DNA from: Hermatobates lingyangjiaoensis
Taxonomy: Eukaryota > Arthropoda > Insecta > Hemiptera > Hermatobatidae
DNA length: 64,000 bases
Assembly: GCA_026182355.1 (NCBI GenBank)
Contig: JAPFBL010000255.1
Location: forward strand, 3,038,001 to 3,102,000
Direction of reading: 5' to 3'
This document shows positions 41,066-54,579 of the stretch, in pieces (position 1 is the first letter of the stretch; each line of letters opens with the position of its first letter). The position numbers and the translations under genes were made by a program. Below the pieces are notes generated by a model. The model saw only the letters and a list, made by a program, of their open reading frames with translations, ran no database searches and was not told the DNA's origin.

Positions 41066-43455
41066 ATGGTCAGATAGGTTATGGATAGCCCTCTTAACGA
41101 CGACGACACCCTTATGACCTGCTCTTTCTAACATCCTCCACAATATTCTTCACCCTCTCATCCCTTCTTATCTCTCCCTTTCCCTTTCTTACCTAAATCA
41201 ACATCTTCACTTTTACACCTTTCTTCCCAAATATATATTATCAATAAGTAAATCACTTAAAACTTGAAAAAAAAGGTGTCTTCGGATTTTTAATAGCAAA
41301 ACAACATATTATTATACATGACTGTGAAAAAAAGGTATAAAATACTTTATATTATGTACCTTTATCATAAATTTCACTGAATATAATTTGTATAATGCAA
41401 TAGATAAATATAATCTATATGCAGTAATGCAGTAATAGGCAAGTCGTATTTAATTTGGAACTTCCGTTCAATGAACATTTTTTTACAATACACTTTTAAT
41501 GACTAATTATATTATATGTGCATTAATATATTAAATGTATATAATCTTTCTCTTGGACTGTTGACCAAGAGAATATACAAAGAGGGATAAGTGTAGTCAG
41601 ATATGTTAAGCTTGAAATGTTAACTTTTCAAGCTATCTGACTATACAGTTTATCTCTCACTATTCCACTTGAGAGCTTATCTTTGAAATATGATGCTTTT
41701 ATTCTGGCTACCATTGTGTAATTTTATCCATAGAAATTTTAAGGAAATTAAAAAATTTTATGATATCACATTTACAAGTAACTGTAATGGAGCGACTTTG
41801 TAATTTGGCACCGAAAAAACTCAAATGAAAGGAAGGATTTAGTGGATTTACCTATTTTTGAGTTATAAAAGGAAGAGAGACATTTATACCAGTATTCGTA
41901 ATTAGTACTATAAGTCTGTATATAGTGAGAATGGTCATATGAATGGCTGAGATACAGGGATCGTGACAAAGTTTTTAAACACTAATGTCTTTGTTTAACT
42001 TTATTAAACAATTATTTTTGAACGTAGCAGTGGAGTCTGACAGTAACACTTAGGATTCTCTGCTATTAATCGGGATGTTTGTTTTACTAGAATGAGTTAT
42101 TCCACTTCCACTTGCTCTGCTCTAATATAACGTTTTCCCTCTGTATTCCCCTCTCAATTTTCTTTTATACCATTAGCTTTGGAGTTAGGTATTTTGTATT
42201 TCTTTGCATTATTTTAATTGTGGGCTAGCTTTACTAGCGCTCATAGTGTTTTTAAGATATGGGTTTTGAGAACTTGGGACCAAGAAAACTTGCTACCTGT
42301 ATATCAAAACACCCGAAGAACAAATCGCTTCCTTGCATCCGTTCTTGATTCACATATCCTTTTAACGCCTAACGATTAGGGCTATTTCTGTTCAGAAGTC
42401 TCAATTTCTCCTACTATGCCTAAATGAACTTTACGGGCTTAAATATAGATTCAGTTTATACTGTGTTTTTTTATATTATTTCGTCTGCAGTTGACATATT
42501 ACAAAAGAAAAACTTTTTCAGTTCTCTCAATATGTCCAAATGCAGTTAAATGTTTTAGAAACATCTTCAGTGATTCCTATTTGCCTCAAATAAAGTCAAA
42601 GCCAGAGAACTCACTTGGTGAAGAGGCTGAACTGAACATTGAGATGGGGAACAAACAAAAAAGACAAATTTATTGTCTTTTAACTTGGTATAAAAGTTAT
42701 TGGAGTTATATGATTAAATACATATAAAAGTGCCGATAAAATAAATTATGAATTTTTCTTCGTTTTTGTATAATTATTTAATTTTATTTGATCTACGAGA
42801 AATGGTTGTTAAACAAAAGTTGAGATAAACCATGATAACTGGTAATAAGTATTTCGCTTTTAGCATGGACATATATAATTTGGACTAATTAACCAGAAGA
42901 TAATCTACTTTAAATCATTAAGTATGTTTAGTTATTTATTGATTTTTGATATTGATATATCTATTATTATTGAAAAACAATAGTAAAAAAGGTACATAAA
43001 AAAACTCTTATTTATTGATAAATAATACTTATTTACTTTATCATCTCTAAATTCAAAACAGTAGTTACCTGAAAAGATTTTTATGTATAAGTTCATGACT
43101 AAATTTTTTTGCAGAGGGAGTTTTTATGAAATAATTAAGTTTTGTGCACAAATGGTATTTCTTTTTAAAGTTATATTCAGTATTGCTACATGGTTTTCTG
43201 CTTCTTGATTTCATTCGATTTATATTTACATCTACTTTCAACACAGTTTGAAGTATGCTTGAATTGGCATACCTGTGATAAACCACCTTAATGTGACTAG
43301 TTCATAAGAATAGTACCAATAACAATTTGGTGGCACTAGCCCATTAGCGTGGGCGTTAGAACCTCATCCTTGTCACCCTCCAAGTATGATTGTAGCCGTT
43401 ATTTTAACTTATATGTGGACAGTTCTCTAGTGATTGTAGTTTTATATGATTGCAT
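41066..43455. other. Non-coding, nothing recognised
   Basis: AT-rich sequence after a C-rich patch at 41100-41230. Short open frames near 41772, 42491 and 43065 have no motif. Confidence 0.4.
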
Positions 43456-43459
43456 AGTT

Positions 43460-43720
43460 AATTTTAAGATAGATGAATGCAATTTCCATGAGTAAGCGGG
43501 CGTGAGTAGGAATGGAGTGGCCTGCTAATTCTAGATTTACGTGTTCTGAAGAGCATGCGAGGTACAGCACTAATGGCCTCTTCCCGGCTAATAAGGCCGA
43601 GTAGTTTGTGTCGATTCCTTGTCCGAGGTAAGGGCCAAGATAAGACAGCCACTCCTATATTTCAGGACTTGTCAAGGCAGGGCTCCTAATTTGGACCCGT
43701 TCAGAGGTTCCTTTTCCATC
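43460..43720. promoter_or_regulatory. Candidate conserved non-coding element (43.5 kb)
   Basis: GC-normal with ATGCAATTTCCATGAG, CCTGCTAATTCTAG, ACTAATGGCCTC and CGGCTAATAAGGCC (TAAT cores) and CCAAGATAAGACAG. Overlapping open frames on both strands suggest general loss of stops through composition, not coding. Confidence 0.35.
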
Positions 43721-45521
43721 CCACTTGCTTTTCTTCTTTCTCTGTCTCGCCTGCCACTCCCTCTCAATCTTTCTTTCACAGCTGTTACCAGTTATTTGTT
43801 CACTTAGTGTCCCCTCTGGCTTCCTTTGTAAAACTTAATGCCTTCCAAATAAATACCTATTTCTTGACACTTTCCTTTTCCCTGTGCATTTAGAATCCAG
43901 TTTTACCTTTGAAGCCGAACTAATGAGATAAGAGAACCCAATTCAGATCTTCTGCCAATATGCATCTCCATCTAACTCACCACCTCTGCATTTAATAAAT
44001 TATATTGGGGAATGGAGCCCTTACTCTAAAGCTACCGAAAAGGGTTAAAACGTACACTAAGTAGAAAATTTGAATTCAGTCTTTTGCGCTAAAGTCCTTA
44101 CCAAAGTCCAATGCTGCTATCTCCTCTTCCTTTGATATAAATTCGTATTGCATATAGATCTAACTACACAATGAAATGGGTTTATTTAAATGTATCACTG
44201 ACCTAAGTGCATACTACAATCTTATCACCTTTCTGCAACACTTCTGTTGTTCGCAAGTATCCCAAAACTTAGGCAGAAATAAATCCGATAATGTAGATGG
44301 TAAGAGATGGTAATGGTAATCTATATAAATAAAAACATAGATAGCTAAAAATAAAATATGACAAAAGTCATATTTTAGACTTTTAAAATTTTGGGCGTTA
44401 ATTACCAGATTTTATATCAGAAAACTTTTAACACAGAATAAAATGTTTATCAGTGCTCGACTTGTTCTCCGGGTTCAAATATAACTTTTGGAGTCGACGA
44501 CGTTTCATCGTTTAAAAGCTTCATTTAAAGCCTTTTTCATAGAACTGTAATACAAAGGGAAATATAAGAAATAATCTATCAATCAGCAATTTACATGTAT
44601 CAAATGATGCAAAGTTACATTATGTTACAAATCTTACATGTTCAATGTTACAAATGCAAATATTCTGGACTTAAAAGTGAGAAAACTTACAGACGTTTTT
44701 GAATAAAAACACTATGAAATAATACTTTTGAGGTTTAAAGTAAGGAATTCTTTTATATTAAAACTTTAACACAACTGTTGGCATTAAAAAGTACGATAAA
44801 CTAAACAATAATACCAACAATGGAATTAACTTTCACGAAGCAATATAAAACTGATTAACTTAAAAGACCTGAATAAATCTATCTAAATTAGCAATATCAC
44901 TTCTATAGTTGGCTCATGCTTTTTAATATATAGCATTTCTAACGTTTCTGTTCTTTATACGTCTTGCTCCTTAACTTTAATTCCAGAGAATAAGCATACT
45001 TGCATTTCTTGATGTGAAAATTATGTAGGGTGATAACGGTAACGTTCTAAGTAATTGATAAAACTTATAGTGCTGGAAGAATTCTTAATTACTTCTTATG
45101 TAAGGTATTTGATAACTTGGTGAACAAGTGATTGAAGTCATTAGTACATGATTCCTGAAGATAATAAAAAAAGATTAAAAGATTTTATTGCAGAAAAATA
45201 ACTACCAATGAAATTTAATGAACGATGATTAAGTATTTAAGTTGTTGGATAGTTACTATTAAATTTCTTTTATAGTTACTTTTTGCAATAACATTTTTTA
45301 CTCTTTTCTTAATTTCTCTGAGTAACCTGTACGCTGATTTCACTTTCTTCAATAAGTTCCAAACAAAATTAAGTTTGAAGTTCATAGAATTATATCTTTT
45401 GATATTTTATAATTGCTGATTATATTATTTCTTGTATGTTCGGTCGTATTAAAGGCATATGAAAAATGTTTTAAATAAAATCAAAACATCGACTTTAGAA
45501 CTTTGACTTGTGCCTGGAAAA
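43721..45521. other. Non-coding, nothing firmly recognised
   Basis: AT-rich. Near 44490-44540 TTTGGAGTCGACGACG and TTTCATCGTTTAAAAG may be a decayed repeat, but I could not match it to another place in the window. Confidence 0.35.
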
Positions 45522-45843
45522 TTTGGGTGTTATTTGATTATTTTGTCATCCTAACGATTGATAATTTAATTCATTTATTTAATATAATTGAGTGAATGAA
45601 CTCGACGGATGATAACCAAAATCATTTTGTTCACTCTAAATTAAAATTCTCCCTTAATACATAATAAAAGGAAGTGTATCTCTTTGGGTGTTATTTGATT
45701 ATTTTGTCATCCTAACGATTGATAATTTAATTCATTTATTTAATATAATTGAGTGAATGAACTCGACGGATGATAACCAAAATCATTTTGTTCACTCTAA
45801 ATTAAAATTCTCCCTTAATACATAATAAAAGGAAGTGTATCTC
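45522..45843. repeat. Perfect tandem duplication, 161-bp unit
   Basis: 45522-45682 is repeated without a visible mismatch at 45683-45843. The unit begins TTTGGGTGTTATTTGATTAT and ends GGAAGTGTATCTC. It has no coding content. It is either a very recent duplication or an assembly artefact. Confidence 0.95.
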
Positions 45844-46845
45844 TCGTGACCACCTTCTCTGAAATAGTAATCTTTTAAACCTGTGTTGAAAACGTGAATA
45901 ATGGTAGAACACAGTAGAGAGGATAGAGTGTATATAAAAATAATATAATTAAGAAATCAGTGGTGAAGTTAGAAGAGTTTGGCTTAAATATTCTCAGATG
46001 AACTGGATTTCTTATCTTATCTTTATTCTGTAATATTGAGTTTTTTCAAGTCAACAGCGTGCCTATTACTAAGTTATTAATAGTTTGGGCTAAGAACTAC
46101 TTGTGTTAATTGATGTTACGGTGCTAAAACTTGCTTTCATAATCAATTGACTGACTTTCATGAATCATCCGAGAAATGATTTGCTAGCAGCTATTCTTGG
46201 ATTCTGATAATGTGAGGTAGGTAGCAGTGATGTATGCAAAGAGAGGCTTGCCCGTCCAGAACTGTCGGATTTACTATTAAAGGAAAAATTGACTTTTTTA
46301 AGAATCATCTGATCATCTTACTATCTGTATACAAAGGGAAAATTTACAACAATTTATAAAATCCATCCAATTTGTTTTCCAAAAGAACAATAATTGTTTG
46401 GAATCATCGACAAGTATAAAGTAAAGAGAAATGATTTAGTTTCTTTCCTTATACTTTGAAACTAGAAAACTGATGTGTGAGTGGATAAAATATTTAAGAA
46501 GCTGGCTGGGGAATTGAATGAGATGCATCTTTTCATGTTGGAAGTGTCAGGAGGTTGAGCTCGAGGTACAAAAATGAGGTCTTCTCTGTACACGTGTCCT
46601 TCCACCCTATGCTTTAAGAGAGCGATAACATAAAGCAACATTTAGTTGACCAGTTAAGGCAACTCGCGTGCCTCATAAGTAGAACCCATCTAATTAATTC
46701 AGCAAACGTAAACTTTGTTTATAAAAATAATTTAAAAAAAAACAAGTATTTTCTTAATTGTCAAATAAATTTTCTAGGTTAACAAATGTAATACAGTTTC
46801 TTTTGAGAAAATGTGTAAAGGTAAACATTTAAAGGTATTTAATGA
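45844..46845. other. Non-coding, nothing recognised
   Basis: AT-rich; a GC-normal patch at 46500-46690 is unassigned. Confidence 0.4.
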
Positions 46846-46849
46846 TTTC

Positions 46850-47110
46850 GCAGATTGTCTAATCTTTATACAATAATGTTAAAACGTGTAAATGAATTTA
46901 TAATTAAAGTTCTGAACTTTGCTAATTACTTAAGAATGCGTGTTAACAGATATTTAAGAATGCTAACCAAATCGCGTGTTCATTTCTCCTCATGCAAAGT
47001 AATGTACTGCCAGACTACGCATAGGAAATCCCTCGAGACAATCGTTGGCATGAAATAGTCAGCGCAATCCAATCAGTTTGCTTCTGGATACCCCACGACC
47101 CTTAATCTAT
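46850..47110. promoter_or_regulatory. Candidate conserved non-coding element (46.9 kb)
   Basis: A repeat-free block with TTTCGCAGATTGTC, GCTAACCAAATCGCG, CTCATGCAAAGTAATG (octamer-like, ATGCAAAG) and GCGCAATCCAATCAG. The 67-codon frame across it has no recognisable fold. Confidence 0.33.
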
Positions 47111-48035
47111 ATAAAACATGAAAAAATAAACCTTGTCATTTTCCTCATTAAGGTTCTGATTCCTCCAGCCTAAGGGTTTGCTTTAAAGTATATCTCAGCT
47201 GTCTTTTCTCTAAACTAGCATGATCAACTTCATTCAGACAGATTTGAACTTTTATAAAATTTACTGCATGAACCAGAATTGTATATATTTAAGTATTACA
47301 ATTATATTTTCATAAGTTAAATACATTAATTCAATTTATTGTATGGACTTTTTAGGCACTTCTATATAAGTCCTATTTGTCACATTTAAAATGATTTAAA
47401 TTCAATATTTCAACGGAAATATTGAGCATTAAAAAACGAAACTGCAGATCGAGCTCTAGACTCTAGCTGTGATGGTACACCAGCTGTACTTCCCCAGACG
47501 CAAGGGGGTAACTGCCAGTGCAACCTGAATGGAGAAGTTGTACTTAACACTGTCGAAGAACTCTTTTCGACACTGTTGTTTTAGTTTTTTTCCTTTTGTG
47601 CGTCAATATTAATTATTATTGGTTAATATGTTAATATTATCCATTTGGACATCTGGATTAGTACTAACTTATAACGAAACAGTGTGTGCATAATTAATAT
47701 AAAACTATTTGACGAACAATTCCTTCAGTCCAAAAAATGGTGAAAATCAAAATATAAACTCCGGGAGCAAATTGGTTTAAATCTAAGAAAAATTATTATT
47801 TCCAACCGTAATTAATCCTTCAAATAGCCTGCTTTTAAGTAACTTATGTTTTAAAATTATTTGTGGTACGCTAAACTTAATAACATTCAGTGAACGCTAT
47901 CCACAGATTAATATTGTTTATCACTCTATTTCGGCAATGATATATTGAAGTTCTAATGAGGTCTAAGAAGGCAGACAGCGAGTACTTTGCTGTGATCAGA
48001 CTGCAGGTGTAGCAGTTTATCAAGAAACTGGATTC
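47111..48035. other. Non-coding with a short hairpin-rich patch
   Basis: At 47445-47580 a GC-normal patch holds inverted repeats, the best being AACACTGTCGAA with TTCGACACTGTT (one mismatch, about 47548-47577), similar in style to the hairpin strings at 9 kb. The rest is AT-rich. Confidence 0.4.
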
Positions 48036-48039
48036 ATTC

Positions 48040-48430
48040 AAGAGTTGCGCAATGATTGATGATCATTAGGCTATTCCTTCTGTTTACGCAATGAGCGTGT
48101 GTGGGTGAGCGAGTGATTTACGAGCGCCATGTTAGTTCGCAAGCTAAACGACGTCAAGATTATAAACGAGGTGCCAGACGGCTTGACTGTATTGGTCGTC
48201 ACGTCCAGAGATGAATATTCAACATGTTCGAGATGGGCTGCTGCACCGAGGCGCTCTCCTTCTTTATTGGCCCCATTCTCTTTGGACAACTCTTCTTTAT
48301 TGATTCTGTGCAGTAGTCTGTGCACAGTCCCCTTTGAGTTCAGTCAGAACCAGAAAAGTAAAACGTCTGGTCGTTCACCGGACCTTTCATCTTCAATCCT
48401 TGGGTTTACTCTTTTCCTAAACAAGTCACT
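48040..48430. promoter_or_regulatory. Candidate conserved non-coding element or unrecognised exon (48.2 kb)
   Basis: GC-normal sequence with open frames on both strands (84 codons minus, 106 codons plus). Neither contains a domain that I recognise, and I find no convincing splice sites. Regulatory conservation is the simpler reading. Confidence 0.3.
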
Positions 48431-49425
48431 CACAGCTTGTTTTTTATAGTTCCATTCTAAACACAGATGCCTTCAACAAAAAATAATATCAGCTTCTCTA
48501 TTTTTCATAGTTATTTAAACAAGAAAAAAAACAACTTCCGTTATGTTGAAACAGACTGACACAAGTGCTACGTCTTACTTGAATATACATAACACAGCAT
48601 TGTTTGTATTCAGTTTAGAAATTTAGCTTGCAAGGTTTATTTTAGTTCAATCTGTATCGTCATTTTAAATATATATATTTTCACAGTTTTATAACCATGT
48701 ATTATTTATGTAAGGTTCAAGAATATTTTGATTTCAAACATTAGTTTTTAATTTACTTTCTTTAGGTGCTAGATTAGTAACCAAAACTCTTGTAACATTC
48801 ATCCACATGTTTGTATCAGCCATAATATTAAAGCAATAGTTTAATATAAAAATGTAACATTTAGAAAGATTTGATTTCAGGCTCCAGTATTTCAAAATTT
48901 AGAAGTCTCATATATTTTACTGGAAAAATCCTACGTTTTTGTGTCAAAAATACATAATCAGACAAAAATTGTTTTAGTATGCCAGTATTATTCTGTCTGG
49001 TTTTCAGTTATTTAGGTCAATTTTTAATCATGTGACATTTTTATTACTTAGTCTTATTTTTAAATTGCCGTAACATCACATTATAACATAAATGTAATCA
49101 TTGTGAATACTTGACGACTTATCCTAAACCAGAATTAAAAAAAACTTTAACTTTAATTGAAAAAAAGAAAGTAAGAAATAAAACATTTGTAGGGTGAAAG
49201 TCTATAAGGTAACTAGGTTAAGGTTTAATAGCGTCCCTTCAGCCCTCATTTAATTTGGAATCAATTAAATTAGGTGTTAATTAGTAAAATTTAAATTGTA
49301 TCAATGATAAAGCTTTTTATTTAACTGCAATCAACAATGATTTTTCTTTGTGATCAGTGATGTATGGATGTGGGTGGCGGTGCTTCATCATAACCTTGAT
49401 ACAGACCTTTAAGAATGGATTATTA
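48431..49425. other. Non-coding, nothing recognised
   Basis: AT-rich sequence with no supported feature. Confidence 0.4.
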
Positions 49426-49429
49426 TTGT

Positions 49430-49800
49430 TGGATGGCTGAGTTGTTTGGACCACTCGCAGCATAGCGTTAACTTACTTTGGAGCTTTCCCTTTAGATGTC
49501 CTGGCGTTGTTGGGCAGGCAGTCAGAGGTGCGGGGTCTGCAGGCTGTGGGCGTGGACGCCTCAGGACGCTGTCAGGCTGTATTAGTGGGCAGGTTAGCAT
49601 GTCGGTCGCCAGTCCTCACTCCACTGTCCTTCTCACGTTTTCCATTATTTCCTCGGTAAGGTGGTCAATTAGGCGGCCGTGTCGCCCACTCTCCTATCCA
49701 CATAATTAACTCCCTTACCTGTCCTCCCGGCGTCCCGCACTCCCCACTGGTCTATCTCCACCATCTCAATTACCTCATTAAACGACAACACCGACATCTC
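49430..49800. promoter_or_regulatory. GC-rich island, candidate regulatory element (49.6 kb)
   Basis: One of the most GC-rich stretches in the window, with repeated GGCAGGCAGT, GTGCGGGG, GGCGTGGACG motifs and a C-rich tail. Frames on both strands are open but low in information. Confidence 0.3.
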
Positions 49801-51125
49801 AATCTACTCCCTCAATTAATGTCACAAATTCCTTTTACAAAATTTAAAACACATGGACTTATGTAGTAACCTGCAACTTATCTTATTCTACAATCTATTC
49901 AGTTCAAAATAACCTTAAAAAATACCAGCGAACATGTACCTCACTTATCTTTGTATATGAGCAGTGTGAAAAAACATATGCCTTTTCTCTCCCGCACTGC
50001 ATATTTCTAAAAAAAGCACTCTCTTTTTTACTTTCCTTTACCACATAATCGACTTCCCTATCCAGGTGACTCATACACCAACGAAACATATGGGTTAACT
50101 TGGAATATTTACTTGGGAAATGCTTGTAGGATATGTAAAATTATTAAAAGAAATTGTTATTTCTGAAAAGAGAAATTGAAAGATATTCTCATAGAAAATA
50201 AAATCTCAACTTGTGTGTTCAGTTGGAAAAATGTGAAAGGATTAAAATTTTTTTAAGGAAAAATTTCCTCAGGTCATTACCCTGACCACTTATCCAGCAG
50301 AATCATGCACAAACAACTTAGTATCGCCGGTCATCTAAATTACTGCAAATTTTATGGAGGCGAATAGGGATCTACGGATAGTCTTCTTTACAAGAGATGG
50401 ACGACAGATTTCAAAGAGAAGATGTTGTTGAGCGTTGGTAGATTTTATGTAAAACGTATGAGGAAGGAACCATTGTTAAAGCTGTTGTCAATGTCACAGA
50501 TCGACATGGCTTTTTCGGTCACCAGATAGGAAGTGGTAATAGAGGAACAGAAAGTCTGTAAGTGAGTAAAGAATAAGTCTAACTCATATTTGCCATGGTG
50601 CTAAATAAAAAATTGAACTAATTATTCTAGGCACTTAGTATTACACGTATTAAATAAATAATAACACTAATTAGTATAATCGTATGAAGACTGCAACTTA
50701 TGATGTTAATTAATATTTAGTTTTTTAGACTCATTCATAAGAGTGTTGCGATTTTATATCTCTTATTTCGCTAACAGAACACATTAAATTGGAATATTTC
50801 TGTTGACTGTATCTATTATTCAGTCTAGTATGTTAATTCATTATTATAATAATATAACTAATTGTTGCTATTTTGGGAAATTTTTAGTAGTTTGAAAGGT
50901 TTTTTCCTTCAAGTATGGATTGATTCAGGATGTTTTCCTTTAACCTTAGTAAGGAAATTGAAAAATGGGTCCACTTGAGAAGTGACGGTCAGATGGAATC
51001 TGCTTTGGGTAGAAACTTCACAAAAACAATATGTGGGCCTGGTCACGTGTTGTAGTGATTTATCTGTTACAAGGATCAGGTGCATGTGTTGGAGGTTAGA
51101 GGATAGAAAAAACGAGTCAGTAGAA
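49801..51125. other. Non-coding, nothing recognised
   Basis: AT-rich with a GC-normal patch near 50270-50560; no supported gene or element. Confidence 0.4.
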
Positions 51126-51129
51126 ACCT

Positions 51130-51420
51130 GCTAAGTGACTTCTAAAGAAACTCCTATTGAAAATGATATTAGAAAATATGGTTATAAGAGGGAAGTGAAA
51201 TCAGAGAAGCAGCAGTCCGTTACTTGTCTGTTTATGACTAATGCCGTACCGCACAGACAGCCCTTAGGGATTTGGGAAATGCATCGCGTCAGCTACTTCA
51301 CTCAGCCAAAAGTCCCTTCGGAATTGCCAAATCAACCTTGCAAAGATCCCATCTCTATTGGATTAATTGCCTTTCAAAGTGATATTAACTAATCATTAAG
51401 CTCCTTCGACCCGGCTTTAC
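51130..51420. promoter_or_regulatory. Candidate conserved non-coding element (51.2 kb)
   Basis: A block with AAAATGATATTAG, GGAAATGCATCGCGTC, AACCTTGCAAAGATCC, GGATTAATTGCCTTTCAAAG and AACTAATCATTAAGC (homeodomain-type cores). The 85-codon frame lacks a recognisable domain. Confidence 0.35.
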
Positions 51421-53075
51421 TTGCGTAAGTCATACTTAATACCAATATGACCTATGGGCATTTTACTATGTATACTTCTATCTACGTTATGACGAGGCCA
51501 TCGAAATATAGTAGTAAGTTTCTGTTTCATTTCTGTGTATTCTCTTTGTGAATATAGTTTATATATATTAACGTTAATTACTTGGATTGTTAGTGAGTTG
51601 CACATTGATATATCTTTCAGATTAAAAAGTAACAAAATAGATCAAAATCTGGGAAATATTACAAAAAATCGTGCATATGATATCATTATGGAACGCACAT
51701 GTATTATACATGAATGATAGGTGCATTTGCTAGTAGGCTGTTCATGTGCTTTCAGAATATATACAGTTATAGCGGTCGAAATCACTGGCAGGAGTTTGAT
51801 AACAAACAGATAAATGCCAGGAATGTATTATATTAGGCAGGATAATGATCAACATTCAAAAAAGCCGTGAATAACGTAAAGAATTTTCTTTTGTTTTACT
51901 CGTTTTCGTTATTTGATTGTATTTCATTATGATCAAATGTCTATTGGAAACATTGAAATAGAATTTATTTTACTATTTAAGCTTTACTGTATTGTTAATG
52001 TATTACTTCAAATAATTTAATTATATTACAATCTTCACATTTTCATGAAAAAAATGCTTTATAATTAAAATATATTTAGCAACGTATCAACAAACTATGT
52101 AATTATTTATTTTCTAATATTGTCGTTTATGGATTTAGACCGGCTCATAAAATATAGAAAGCAAATAAAGGGATCAAATAGCCTGTTATAAAGGCCAGCA
52201 AGAGTTTATCTCATAGTTGCTTGATCAAATACTCCAAGATAATTGAACAATCATTGGAATTAATATCAGTTTCGTGAACACAGTTTAATTAAGACAAAAC
52301 CAATAGTTCTAATTATATCCTTTCTCCGGAGACCCTTTCTTTTTTGGTGTTATTACATTCTGAAATAAATATTCATTTTGGAATTGACTTGTATAATTGA
52401 GTTATATTTTACTTTAACCGAACGGACATTGGAAAGTACATAATCCTTTTATATGCTGTGAACCGAATTAATCTTGATGAAAGATTGTAATTAACAAAAT
52501 GTAAGTCTCAATGTGAATATGACATACGAAATAACTTTCTTCAAAATACATTAACATAATAGATAATTAATTTATATAAATTCAGAAAATGGTTGTAAGT
52601 AGTAAGAGGAATTTCACATAGGTTTTCGAATAAGCTTTACACAAATTGTATGTCATAAACAATAGGCTTCATTTTAAGAGGGAAGTAGGGAGGATATTAA
52701 TCCAAAAAATGCAATGTCACGAATGAAAGTTGACTACGAATTGATAATTTTAAATAAATGTTAAAAGGTTTCGTAATCTTTTAACAAAAGCTAATAGCGT
52801 CTTTTATATATTTAACTTTAGCTTCTTTAGTATAGCTTTATAACTAAATTAGGCATTTAAGAAACTAAAGTCTTACTCATGAAATTTTTAATTATATATT
52901 TGTATTGGACTTTACTACTAATATTTTAGACAATATCTTGTGAATTCCTCAAAGGTAATTGTATTCTCTTCTAATAATTTAAAGCTCAAAGAAGTTTAGA
53001 GAGGGAAAAAATGTTTTTTTTAAAGGACAGACTTGAAAGTTTTTCAGTGAGTTGAGTAATTTAAGATGAGTAGTG
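51421..53075. other. Non-coding, nothing recognised
   Basis: AT-rich sequence with no supported feature. Confidence 0.4.
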
Positions 53076-53194
53076 AAGTGGCGTGGGAGGGCAAGGGACA
53101 GGTGGAGGGGGTTGCCTGTCGGGGTGGGGCCTGATAATTAGTACAAGGGTTTGCACTAAAGCCAAGCCTACTTCAAACCACCCTCCGCTTTTTT

Positions 53195-53467
53195 TTACAC
53201 TTCACTAATGGTGGAAGGCAGGAGGTCTGGACCGAAGGATGTCTCGACTTCCAAGTCCACAAACTCCAGCCTCCCACACTTCCTTCTAGCCGTGGAAGCC
53301 TTAAGTAAGCGCCTCTTGTGGTCGTACTGCTTCCTCATAACGTGCAACAATACCAGTGATTCACTTTTTGAACAAATTTTTGTAAATTCCTCGTTGTACA
53401 CGTTAAGGTAGAGTGGAAGGATATGTTGGATGACCACTAGGTAAAATAATGACAATGGTGCTTTCAA
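53195..53467 (-). CDS. Possible short coding exon, unrecognised
   Basis: A 90-codon minus-strand frame is less repetitive and more codon-like than the other orphan frames. It includes YNEEFTKICSKSESLVLLHV, MRKQYDHKRRLLKAS and GRLEFVDLEVETSFGPDLL, with a basic middle and an acidic end. I recognise no family. It ends at a stop before an A/G-rich stretch. The GC-normal island continues beyond the frame (53080-53195), which favours a conserved non-coding element. A hydrophobic N-terminal stretch (LSLFYLVVIQHILPLYL) could be chance. Confidence 0.22.
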   Translation of the reverse strand: MKAPLSLFYLVVIQHILPLYLNVYNEEFTKICSKSESLVLLHVMRKQYDHKRRLLKASTARRKCGRLEFVDLEVETSFGPDLLPSTISEV

Positions 53468-54570
53468 CGTTATAGCTATTTTCCGCCCAATACAAACAAA
53501 CTTGATGTAATCACGATGAATATGTCTTTGGTGTAATTTCTTTCTTAACTATTGTGTAAAAGTATGATATTATAGTGTTTCATTGAACTTAGATACACTA
53601 TATTCTCATGTAATTTCTTAAGGAAATTAAAAGCAAACTAAGGATAGACATGGTGTACCCTGTATAAAATATACTAGTTGTTTCCTTCTTAAGAAAAAAC
53701 TATTTATAATCTTATATATTAAATATTTACTATTCCCAATTAAGAAATACGAGTATTTATGAATATAATCTAACATAGTTCTGATGGTAAAAAATAATTT
53801 TTATATAGAAGACGTATATTTTTTTCTTTTTTTGGAACCTAGATACCTAGGAATATTTTCATCTCTGTTTTCACCACTGACACGCTCGAGCTACTGTGAC
53901 TGGCTTCACCTTTGTTATATGCATGAAAAAGGCAGGTAGTTCAGTTGTCTTGCCTGAGGGAAACAATTTCGTAAAATTGCCTGAACAGATCTAATTTTAA
54001 GCACCTATTTGCAGGCCATAAATGTATATCTATTGCTTTAATATTTACAAAACAAGAAATTAGTTTTTAAAGTTATATATGCGGTTTTTAATGTTTTAAA
54101 CAATTATATTTGTGATACTTGTTTTGTTTGTGATGTTTCTTTTGTAGCCTTTAATAATTTCTTATACAGAGCAAATCTGAAAATTTACTTATGGTCGTAT
54201 TTTTGGACAACTCTTTTTCAATAGTGAAGTCGCTTGATTGGAATAGGCATCAAATTGCTCAGATATAACTTGTGGGTATTTTTCTTAGTTTTAACTGATT
54301 TTTATAGATAAATTTAATGTTGGCGTGTTGGAGAAATAAAAAAAAAGAAATTATTTCCAGTATCATAAATTTGTATTATGTAAATAATACAAACAATCCT
54401 TCTCATTGACTCTTTTCACACATTTCATACAAAATTAAATGTCCATTGAAGGGTTCATAAATGATGCTTCAAAATGTGTTTTGAAGTAAATATTTAGAAC
54501 ATATGTTGAACGATAACTGTCTTTTCACTTTGGTATTTTTCCTCCATTATTAAACTCATATTACATTGAT
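53468..54570. other. Non-coding, nothing recognised
   Basis: AT-rich sequence with no supported feature. Confidence 0.4.
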
Positions 54571-54579
54571 TCTTTGGTG

